Below, in pieces: positions 1 to 5,115 of a stretch of DNA of 5,394 nucleotides. Source of the stretch: Actinomycetota bacterium. Its GTDB lineage: Bacteria; Actinomycetota; Actinomycetes; Nanopelagicales; Nanopelagicaceae. The first letter of the stretch is position 1, and each line of letters opens with the position of its first letter. The notes beneath the pieces are model-generated. The model was given only the letters and a program-made list of their open reading frames with translations, was not told where the DNA came from and did not search any database. The stretch covers positions 1 through 5,394 of the forward strand of contig WLSX01000039.1 in assembly GCA_009705675.1 (NCBI GenBank), written 5' to 3'. The position numbers were made by a program, and so were the translations under genes.

Positions 1-42
1 CGCAAGCAAGGCAATTTCATTACTCATAACTGCGTTGACCAT
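1..42 (-). CDS. pntAB: NAD(P) transhydrogenase subunit alpha part 2 (PntAB), 5' fragment
   Basis: Only the first 14 codons are in the window, reading MVNAVMSNEIALLA before the edge. The identity comes mostly from position: in split, Rhodospirillum rubrum-type transhydrogenases the gene after pntAA is pntAB, a small membrane subunit that forms part of the proton channel with PntB. The hydrophobic run IALLA fits the start of its first membrane helix. I chose the ATG at 42-40 because it overlaps the pntAA stop codon by one base (TAATG) and has a good Shine-Dalgarno sequence (GAGAAGGG) six bases upstream. An in-frame ATG at 27-25 is the alternative and has no such site. The overlap suggests translational coupling to pntAA, which would suit subunits of one complex. 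Confidence 0.72.
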   Translation of the reverse strand, partial: MVNAVMSNEIALLA

Positions 43-1166
43 TACTTGCCCTTCTCTCTTTTTGACCCACCGTGTGTAAGAGTTGCAGAGTCAATAATCT
101 CATCTGAAAAATCAGGCTCAATCACACCAGTTGGTTTTCTATCAACTGTTTTACTCATAAGTAAAAGAAGATTTACAACATTTCGCGAGAACAACATTGA
201 AGCGTGAAATGCTAATTGGCTTGGTACATCTTTTCCGCCCCAAATCTTTACTCCGCCACTTGTAGTTGTAATTTCACCAGCAACTGAGCCCTCAACATTT
301 CCACCACTTTCAGCAGCAAGATCTACTACAACTGAGCCTGGTGACATGTGGGCGACCATCTGGGCAGTTACTAATCTTGGCGCAGTTCTACCTGGCACAG
401 CGGCGGTAGTAATTAACACATCTGCAGCGGCAATATATGGCGTCAGAAGTTCGCGCTGCTTAGCAGCACGCTCTTCAGTCATCTCTCTGGCATAACCACC
501 AGCACCCTCTAATGCTTCAAGCTCTAAGGTAATAAATTTCGCGCCCATTGATTTAACCTCATCAGCAGATGCTGGGCGAACATCATATGCAGATACAACT
601 GCGCCTAATCTTTTTGCAGTTGCAATTGCTTGTAATCCTGCAACACCTGCTCCTAACACCACAACCTTTGCTGGTGTAACAGTTCCTGCAGCAGTCATCA
701 GAAGCGGGAAAAACTTTGGTGATAACTCAGCGGCAACTAAAGATGCTTTATAGCCAGCACATAATGCTTGCGAGGTAAGCGCGTCCATTGATTGAGCACG
801 GGAAATTCTTGGCACCATCTCAAGTGAGAGTGCGGTAACCCCGGCAGATACGGCTGCATCAATTGAATCAGCGGCGGTCATAGGTGATAAAAATGAGATA
901 GTTATTGCACCTTTTTTAAGCCCTTTTATTTGGGTAGGAGTCAATGGTTGAACTGAAAGCACAACATCACTATTTGCAAGTACATCACCAGATTTAATCT
1001 GCGCTCCAGCATCGGTAAATTGTTTATCAGAGTATTCAGCAGCAACGCCAGCGCCAGATTCAACTACAACATCAAGACCTGCTTTAGTTAACTTTGAAAT
1101 AATATCTGGGACTAGCGCAACTCGCTTCTCACCAGATTTAATTTCCTTCGGGACACAAACTCGCAT
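42..1166 (-). CDS. pntAA: Proton-translocating NAD(P) transhydrogenase, subunit alpha part 1 (PntAA)
   Basis: This is domain I of the Re/Si-specific transhydrogenase, the cytosolic NAD(H)-binding subunit. With PntAB and PntB it couples hydride transfer from NADH to NADP+ with proton entry, making NADPH. The 374 residues match split-type PntAA (about 380) rather than fused E. coli PntA (about 510), and there is no membrane segment. Visible landmarks: an N-terminal alanine dehydrogenase/PNT signature (VPKEIKSGEKRVALVP, 5-20); R120, Q125 and D128 in PRISRAQSMDALTSQ, the counterparts of R. rubrum R127, Q132 and D135; a Rossmann glycine motif GAGVAGLQA (172-180); D195 in AYDVRPA, as expected for NAD preference; the mobile-loop tyrosine Y225 in GGYAREM; and PGRTAPRL (258-265) with VDLAAESGGN (281-290). 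The start lies 25 bases after the argF stop, so co-transcription is likely, although it also has its own candidate -10. The stop overlaps pntAB. Confidence 0.96.
   Translation of the reverse strand: MRVCVPKEIKSGEKRVALVPDIISKLTKAGLDVVVESGAGVAAEYSDKQFTDAGAQIKSGDVLANSDVVLSVQPLTPTQIKGLKKGAITISFLSPMTAADSIDAAVSAGVTALSLEMVPRISRAQSMDALTSQALCAGYKASLVAAELSPKFFPLLMTAAGTVTPAKVVVLGAGVAGLQAIATAKRLGAVVSAYDVRPASADEVKSMGAKFITLELEALEGAGGYAREMTEERAAKQRELLTPYIAAADVLITTAAVPGRTAPRLVTAQMVAHMSPGSVVVDLAAESGGNVEGSVAGEITTTSGGVKIWGGKDVPSQLAFHASMLFSRNVVNLLLLMSKTVDRKPTGVIEPDFSDEIIDSATLTHGGSKREKGK
49..56 (-). promoter_or_regulatory. Shine-Dalgarno site for pntAB
   Basis: The minus strand reads GAGAAGGG here, inside the last codons of pntAA and six bases before the ATG at 42-40. 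It supports the upstream pntAB start over the in-frame ATG at 27-25. It is one of only two clear Shine-Dalgarno sites in the window, and both belong to genes that overlap their upstream neighbour. Confidence 0.6.
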
Positions 1167-1172
1167 TTGCCT

Positions 1173-1178
1173 ACTTTA
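1173..1178 (-). promoter_or_regulatory. Candidate -10 element for a leaderless pntAA transcript
   Basis: The minus strand reads TAAAGT, then AGGCAA, then the pntAA ATG. TAAAGT fits the actinobacterial TAnnnT -10 consensus, and the six-base spacer would place the transcript start at or next to the A of the ATG. No convincing -35 or Shine-Dalgarno site is visible. It lies in the 25-base argF-pntAA gap, so it would be an internal promoter of the cluster. The call rests on geometry shared with other starts in the window. Confidence 0.4.
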
Positions 1179-1191
1179 CCGAACTTTGCCT

Positions 1192-2145
1192 TTATTTATT
1201 ACCCTTTAAATCACCTCTAGTTAGGTGATAAAGCAAGGCTTGAATAGTGGTTCTACGATGGAAGGCTTGACGCCAGACGACAGATTTTTCACCATCAATA
1301 ACTTCAGCAGCCACTTCTTCACCGCGGTGCGCTGGTAGACAGTGCATAAATATTGAATCTTTTGCAGTTAACTTCATTAAATCATTTGTAACTGCAAATG
1401 GGGTAAGGGCTGCAATCTTTTCTGTTCGATCTGATTCCGAATCACCCATTGACATCCAAACATCGGTGTAAACCACACTTGCACCAGTAACAGCTACTTT
1501 TGGATCAGTTAATACTTCAATCACAGCCCCCGACACTTTTGCAATTTTATTCACTTGTTCAACAACAGATGATTTAGGCGCCCATTTACCACCAGGGGTA
1601 GCAACTACAACATGTGCTCCCATAGTTGCACCCATTATCAACCAAGCAGCTGCCACATTATTTCCATCACCAACGTATACAAATTTACGATTTTTAATTT
1701 CTTTACCAAACTGCTCTCTGATGGTTAACCAATCAGCAAGTAATTGAGTTGGATGATCATCATCGGTTAAGGCATTAATTACTGGAATGCTTGCATACTT
1801 GCCTAATTCATCAACATCGCCTTGTGCAAAGGTGCGAACAATTAAAGCACTGCAAAAGCCAGAGATAATTTTGGCGGTATCTGAAATAGTTTCACCCCGA
1901 CCAATTTGCAGATCATCACCTCTTAAGAAGATTGGTGTACCACCAAGGTGAGCCACAGCAGTCTCTGAGGCTAATCTGGTTCGAGTAGAGGACTTGGTCA
2001 TATAAATAGCAACAGTTCTCTTAGCCAATGCTTTCTTAGCGCTGAGTGGTTTTTTTGCAAACTTACCGGCGGTATCGAGCAGCAATTCAATATCTGCTTT
2101 AGAAAGATCTGAGGTGTGAAGAAGATCTTTAAGAGGTGCGCTCAT
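1192..2145 (-). CDS. argF: Ornithine carbamoyltransferase
   Basis: Transfers the carbamoyl group from carbamoyl phosphate to ornithine to give citrulline, the sixth step of arginine biosynthesis, in the cytoplasm. The 317 residues are normal for the family. Carbamoyl-phosphate motifs are STRTR (53-57), RTF (104-106) and HPTQ (131-134). The ornithine side shows GDGNNV (159-164), D228 followed by SMG (232-234), and HCLPAHRGEE (268-277). The SMG loop argues for ornithine rather than aspartate or N-acetylornithine as second substrate. Two normally conserved stretches differ: LASE (58-61) replaces the usual xSFE after STRTR, and AFHR (294-297) replaces AENR near the C-terminus, though that arginine is kept. 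No other arginine gene is visible beside it; it heads a likely argF-pntAA-pntAB transcript. The ATG at 2145-2143 is favoured by a -10-like hexamer six bases upstream. The catabolic direction cannot be excluded from sequence. Confidence 0.93.
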   Translation of the reverse strand: MSAPLKDLLHTSDLSKADIELLLDTAGKFAKKPLSAKKALAKRTVAIYMTKSSTRTRLASETAVAHLGGTPIFLRGDDLQIGRGETISDTAKIISGFCSALIVRTFAQGDVDELGKYASIPVINALTDDDHPTQLLADWLTIREQFGKEIKNRKFVYVGDGNNVAAAWLIMGATMGAHVVVATPGGKWAPKSSVVEQVNKIAKVSGAVIEVLTDPKVAVTGASVVYTDVWMSMGDSESDRTEKIAALTPFAVTNDLMKLTAKDSIFMHCLPAHRGEEVAAEVIDGEKSVVWRQAFHRRTTIQALLYHLTRGDLKGNK

Positions 2146-2151
2146 TGGTAA

Positions 2152-2157
2152 ATGGTA
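2152..2157 (-). promoter_or_regulatory. Candidate -10 element for leaderless argF
   Basis: The minus strand reads TACCAT, then TTACCA, then the argF ATG. TACCAT fits TAnnnT and is spaced so that transcription would start at or next to the initiator ATG. No Shine-Dalgarno site precedes the start, which supports a leaderless message. No good -35 is visible, so regulation might rely on an activator or an extended element. It lies in the 40-base region shared with the divergent DUF3039 gene. Confidence 0.5.
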
Positions 2158-2173
2158 GGCGATAAATTTAGAT

Positions 2174-2179
2174 TAAGAT
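2174..2179 (+). promoter_or_regulatory. Candidate -10 element for leaderless DUF3039 gene
   Basis: The plus strand reads TAAGAT, then TTGCCC, then ATG at 2186. The spacing matches the argF and pntAA starts. There is no Shine-Dalgarno site. The 11 bases ATTTGCCCATG recur exactly at the clpS start. This promoter is back to back with that of argF, only 16 bases from its -10 hexamer, so the two probably compete for polymerase or share a regulator. Confidence 0.5.
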
Positions 2180-2185
2180 TTGCCC

Positions 2186-2437
2186 ATGGGTTTTCTCGAT
2201 GATTTACGCGGTAAATCAAGTAAGGGTGGTCTACTTGAGAAAGAGCTGCTCGCCCCAACCGATGAGGGCGATCATGAGCGGTTTTCTCATTATGTTGATA
2301 AGAACAAGATCACCGAATCTGCTGTTACTGGCAAATCAGTTAGAGCATTATGTGGCAAGAAGTGGATACCAAATCGTGATCCACAAAAGTTTCCAATCTG
2401 CCCAACATGTAAAGAGATACACGCTCGCTTAAAGTAA
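2186..2437 (+). CDS. DUF3039 family protein, small Cys/His-rich actinobacterial protein
   Basis: An 83-residue protein of unknown function that I recognise as DUF3039, a family largely restricted to Actinobacteria. The family core is visible as DEGDHERFSHYV (26-37), ESAVTGKSVRALCGK (44-58) and PNRDPQKFPICPTCKEI (62-78). C56, C72 and C75 with one of H30, H35 or H79 could make a four-ligand zinc site; the CxxC pair and spacing resemble a small zinc ribbon, but this is inference. The N-terminus (MGFLDDL) is short and polar, with no signal peptide or membrane segment, so it should be cytosolic. I prefer the ATG at 2186 over the in-frame TTG at 2180, because a -10-like hexamer fits a leaderless message starting at the ATG. 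The GH18 gene follows after 31 bases on the same strand. Confidence 0.88.
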   Translation: MGFLDDLRGKSSKGGLLEKELLAPTDEGDHERFSHYVDKNKITESAVTGKSVRALCGKKWIPNRDPQKFPICPTCKEIHARLK

Positions 2438-2455
2438 TTTCTCAGTTAAAACCGA

Positions 2456-2461
2456 TACCCT
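2456..2461 (+). promoter_or_regulatory. Weak candidate -10 element for the GH18 gene
   Basis: TACCCT lies seven bases before the ATG at 2469, one base off the spacing seen at argF, pntAA, DUF3039 and clpS. It fits TAnnnT. A second AT-rich hexamer, TAAAAT at 2461-2466, looks more like a classical -10 but is too close to the ATG. There is no Shine-Dalgarno site, which again points to a leaderless message or to read-through from the DUF3039 gene. Confidence 0.3.
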
Positions 2462-2468
2462 AAAATAT

Positions 2469-4187
2469 ATGAGATCGCGCAAATTACTTATTGTTGCAAC
2501 CTCATTCACTCTTTTGCTTTCATCCATAACTTCTGCAAATGCTGACAACCCACCACGAAAAATTCTCTCTGGTTGGCTACCGGATTACTCTCTAGCAAGA
2601 AATCTGCCAACCGTGGAAGGCAATCTAGATTTAATTAGAGATATTTCACCATTTTGGTATGGGTTAACTGGTGAAACAAGTATCAAAGATAAGTATGCAA
2701 TTGGAAAATACACCACCCCAATTGAACAGGTTATTGCCCGTCTTAAGGCCAATGGTCTATTACTTTTACCAACCATTACAGATGATAATCCCAAACTAGT
2801 ATTAGCTAACTTACTTGCAAACCCAAACTCTCGAACCAATATTGTGCAAACAATTAAAGCATTAGTTGTTAAATATAATTATGATGGAATTGATCTTGAT
2901 TTTGAAACTTTTTATACTCAAGATGGTAGATCTTCTTGGACAACTTTAAAACCAAACTGGATTGCTTTTATTAAAGAGTTATCTACCGCTCTGCATGATC
3001 AAGGAAAACTTTTATCGGTTACTACACCCCCTGATTTTGCACCAGAGACAAAACGAGCAGGTAATTCGGTTTACTCCTGGGCTGAGATTGGTCCACTAAT
3101 TGATCGCCTTCGAATCATGGCATATGACTTTTCAACAACCTCTCCTGGGCCAATTGGACCACTGCCGTGGAGTGAGGATGCAGTTAAGTATGCAGTTACC
3201 CAAATGCCAGCATCAAAGGTTTTCTTAGGAATTCCAGGTTATGGCCGAGATTGGATAACAAAAGTTGAAGGTGTTTGTCCAAAAGATTTTGCCACCTCAG
3301 TAGTTGTCGGAGCAAAGGCTGCAGTAATTATGCGCGAGGCGTTAGCACTTGCAACTATTAACAATGCCACTCCTACTTACAACACCACGCATGCCGAATC
3401 AACATTTACTTATAAGAAGACTTATGTTGATCCAACTAACTCAGCTAGTTTTTGCACTGCCAGTAGAACAGTTTGGTATCCAGATGAGCGCAGTTATACC
3501 GCTCGAACAAATCTAGTTGGAAAGTATCGATTAGGCGGAATAGCGGTTTGGACCTTTGGGATGGAAAATGCTGCTGCAATTGCCACGATTAGAGATATCG
3601 CAAAATCAATTGCCCCAGATCAAGTTATTGGCACAATCGCAACAGATTTAGAGCAAATTGGTTATGGTTCAACGTTTAATCTAACTGGCACATTTAAATT
3701 GCCAGATAAGACCCCAATCTCATCTTTAAATGTTAGATTTGAAATTAAAAATAGTACCGATAACACCTGGCGAACCTTAGCTGCTGGAACAACTGATGCA
3801 ACTGGCGTGATTGCAGTGCCAGTAATAATTGCGCAGAAAAGTCAGGTTCGATTAGTTTCAGAAGGAAGTTGGGAGAGATTAGAGGGTAAGACTGGTGAAA
3901 AGATTATTTCAGTTGTACCAAGTGTTTCCCTAAATCTGCCAGCCTCGGTTAAGACAGCAGCCACTTACGCTGTAACCGGGCAGGTTCTACCAAAGGTTGC
4001 CGGGATAAAATTAACTGTTAAACAAAATGGTAAATCACTAGGAGAGTTCATAACTGATACAACCGGTGGCTTTACCTTCAATATTGCACCTACTGCAACT
4101 GGGTTAGCTAGTTATCAGGTAGTAATTGCCGCTGGTGAGAAAAATACCACAGCAATAAGTGAAGAGATAACCATTTTAGTTAGATAA
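2469..4187 (+). CDS. Secreted glycoside hydrolase family 18 (chitinase-like) with two C-terminal beta-sandwich modules
   Basis: A 572-residue exported GH18 enzyme. The N-terminus is a Sec signal peptide: basic RSRK, a hydrophobic core to about residue 20, and an AxA cleavage site (ANA, 23-25, before D26). The catalytic barrel spans about 30-382. It has the full DxxDxDxE signature as DGIDLDFE (139-146), with E146 the predicted acid and D144 its partner; MAYD (217-220), whose tyrosine and aspartate line the active site; GIPGYGRDW (254-262); and the floor tryptophan W361 in GGIAVWTFG. It should therefore be active, by substrate-assisted retaining cleavage. The substrate could be chitin, peptidoglycan or another N-acetylglucosamine polymer, since the barrel resembles both chitinases and YaaH/SleL-type cell-wall enzymes. 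C270 and C329 could form a disulfide. Residues about 385-480 and 482-572 look like two related Ig-like modules, each with a T(D)xTG turn (TTDATG, TDTTGG). There is no sorting motif or C-terminal anchor, so it is probably released. Confidence 0.9.
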   Translation: MRSRKLLIVATSFTLLLSSITSANADNPPRKILSGWLPDYSLARNLPTVEGNLDLIRDISPFWYGLTGETSIKDKYAIGKYTTPIEQVIARLKANGLLLLPTITDDNPKLVLANLLANPNSRTNIVQTIKALVVKYNYDGIDLDFETFYTQDGRSSWTTLKPNWIAFIKELSTALHDQGKLLSVTTPPDFAPETKRAGNSVYSWAEIGPLIDRLRIMAYDFSTTSPGPIGPLPWSEDAVKYAVTQMPASKVFLGIPGYGRDWITKVEGVCPKDFATSVVVGAKAAVIMREALALATINNATPTYNTTHAESTFTYKKTYVDPTNSASFCTASRTVWYPDERSYTARTNLVGKYRLGGIAVWTFGMENAAAIATIRDIAKSIAPDQVIGTIATDLEQIGYGSTFNLTGTFKLPDKTPISSLNVRFEIKNSTDNTWRTLAAGTTDATGVIAVPVIIAQKSQVRLVSEGSWERLEGKTGEKIISVVPSVSLNLPASVKTAATYAVTGQVLPKVAGIKLTVKQNGKSLGEFITDTTGGFTFNIAPTATGLASYQVVIAAGEKNTTAISEEITILVR

Positions 4188-4188
4188 T
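4183..4188 (+). promoter_or_regulatory. Candidate -10 element for leaderless clpS, overlapping the GH18 stop codon
   Basis: GATAAT, one base from TATAAT, ends six bases before the clpS ATG (spacer TTGCCC). It contains the TAA stop of the GH18 gene (4185-4187), so the same bases would serve as stop codon and promoter. No Shine-Dalgarno or clear -35 is present. This would let the housekeeping clpS-DUF2017 pair be transcribed independently of the hydrolase. Confidence 0.45.
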
Positions 4189-4194
4189 TTGCCC

Positions 4195-4491
4195 ATGAGT
4201 TCTCAGACCCAATTAGATGAAGAGCTAGATCTAAGTAAGTTCTTTGACAATCTTTGGGTAACAATTGTCTGGGATGATCCAGTTAATCTTATGAATTATG
4301 TAACTTATGTTTTTATAAAATTATTTAATTTCTCGCAAGAAAAAGCACATAAGTTAATGATGCAGGTTCATACCGAAGGCAAAGCGGTGGTGGCATCTGG
4401 AACTAGGGAAGAGATGGAACGAGCAGTCCAACAACTTCACGAACATGGTCTTTGGGCGACATTGCAAAGGGATGATCATGGGCGAGTTTAA
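4195..4491 (+). CDS. clpS: ATP-dependent Clp protease adaptor ClpS
   Basis: ClpS binds N-degron substrates (destabilising N-terminal residues such as Leu, Phe, Tyr, Trp) and hands them to the Clp AAA+ unfoldase, ClpC1 in Actinobacteria, for degradation by ClpP. The 98 residues match the family. [20 protein letters not shown] (21-40) is the substrate-pocket segment, with the DD-P-N signature in place of the proteobacterial [26 protein letters not shown] (58-77) and [10 protein letters not shown] (81-90) complete the fold. The N-terminal 20 residues are acidic and probably flexible, as expected for the extension that engages the unfoldase. I prefer the ATG at 4195 to the in-frame TTG at 4189, because the former fits a leaderless start. 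It begins seven bases after the GH18 stop and overlaps DUF2017 by 14 bases. The clpS-DUF2017 pair is also seen in Mycobacterium (Rv1331-Rv1332). Confidence 0.95.
   Translation: MSSQTQLDEELDLSKFFDNLWVTIVWDDPVNLMNYVTYVFIKLFNFSQEKAHKLMMQVHTEGKAVVASGTREEMERAVQQLHEHGLWATLQRDDHGRV
4466..4471 (+). promoter_or_regulatory. Shine-Dalgarno site deciding the DUF2017 start
   Basis: AAAGGG lies inside the clpS reading frame, six bases before the ATG at 4478. The ATGs at 4445 and 4472 are respectively without a site and too close to this one. It supports reinitiation or coupled translation of DUF2017 from the clpS message. Confidence 0.55.
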
Positions 4492-5050
4492 GGGATCTTC
4501 TAACGCAGGGGATTTAACTGTTGCATTATCAAATGATGAATTACATATTTTAATAAATTTAGTTGAACAATTACTTGAGTTATTAGGGGAACGAAACTTT
4601 ACCCATCACTATCAATCTGATGATCCATTTGCACAATTAATGGCAGCATCAATTGGAAATCTTGAATCTGCAATAGAGCAGCCAGAAGATCCAGTTCTTC
4701 GCAGATTATTGCCAAATGCCTACGCTGACCCTGAGAGTGCGGCTGAGTTTCGTAAATACACGGAAAGCTCACTTAGAACGGTGAAGCAAAAGCACTTAAT
4801 GTATTTGCGGCAGCAGTTGGTTTTTCCAGTAGATCATGAGCTGCCGAAGGCCGATATTGCAGTTACTGATCCAACTCAATGGTTGATTGCAATTAATGAT
4901 CTTCGCCTAGCCCTGGCAGTTCGTTTAGATATCAAGCAAGATTCTTATGAACAGTATGAGTTAATGAAAGATAGTGATACCCAAAAACCACTCTTTGCCG
5001 TTTACTTCTGGCTGGGCGGCATTCAAGAGAGTTTAATTCACCACTTATAA
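4478..5050 (+). CDS. DUF2017 family protein, clpS partner gene
   Basis: A 190-residue cytosolic protein of unknown biochemical role, recognised as DUF2017 from family landmarks: a helical N-terminal part [20 protein letters not shown] (17-36), [12 protein letters not shown] (71-82), AAEFRKYTE (88-96), the strongly conserved [12 protein letters not shown] (138-149), and a C-terminal [12 protein letters not shown] (175-186). It looks mostly alpha-helical and has no signal peptide, membrane segment or DNA-binding motif that I can identify, although homologues are sometimes labelled transcriptional regulators. The ATG at 4478 is chosen over those at 4445 and 4472 because of a Shine-Dalgarno site six bases upstream and because family homology starts just after it. 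The 14-base overlap with clpS implies coupled translation. A role in Clp-dependent proteolysis follows only from this conserved pairing. Confidence 0.88.
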   Translation: MGEFKGSSNAGDLTVALSNDELHILINLVEQLLELLGERNFTHHYQSDDPFAQLMAASIGNLESAIEQPEDPVLRRLLPNAYADPESAAEFRKYTESSLRTVKQKHLMYLRQQLVFPVDHELPKADIAVTDPTQWLIAINDLRLALAVRLDIKQDSYEQYELMKDSDTQKPLFAVYFWLGGIQESLIHHL

Positions 5051-5070
5051 GTTAAGTATTTGAGCATAAA

Positions 5071-5098
5071 AAATGGGGCCAATCACTTGGCCCCATTT
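5071..5098. terminator. Bidirectional intrinsic terminator between convergent genes
   Basis: A perfect 10-base-pair stem (AAATGGGGCC with GGCCCCATTT) encloses an 8-base loop (AATCACTT). On the minus strand the hairpin runs into six consecutive T residues, giving a strong terminator for the rhodopsin message. On the plus strand it is followed by ATTTCTAATT, a poorer T tract, so it should end the clpS-DUF2017 transcript less efficiently. It fills most of the 65-base gap between the two convergent stop codons. Confidence 0.9.
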
Positions 5099-5115
5099 CT
5101 AATTAGTTCAGATGA

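Noticed and set aside
2180..2185. TTG starts two codons before the ATG of DUF3039 (and likewise at 4189 for clpS)
   Set aside because: The identical TTGCCC in front of both ATGs fits a spacer between a -10 hexamer and a leaderless ATG better than two coincident Met-Pro extensions.
2199..2432. A 77-codon plus-strand open frame inside the DUF3039 gene
   Set aside because: It is an out-of-frame shadow; the overlapping frame encodes a clear DUF3039 protein and this one has no recognisable features.
2585..2839. An 84-codon minus-strand open frame antisense to the GH18 gene
   Set aside because: It lies opposite the conserved GH18 barrel, and I see no start signal or family motif.
4445..4477. Upstream extension of DUF2017 from the ATG at 4445
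   Set aside because: The extra 11 residues are just clpS read in another frame, have no ribosome-binding site, and precede the family homology.
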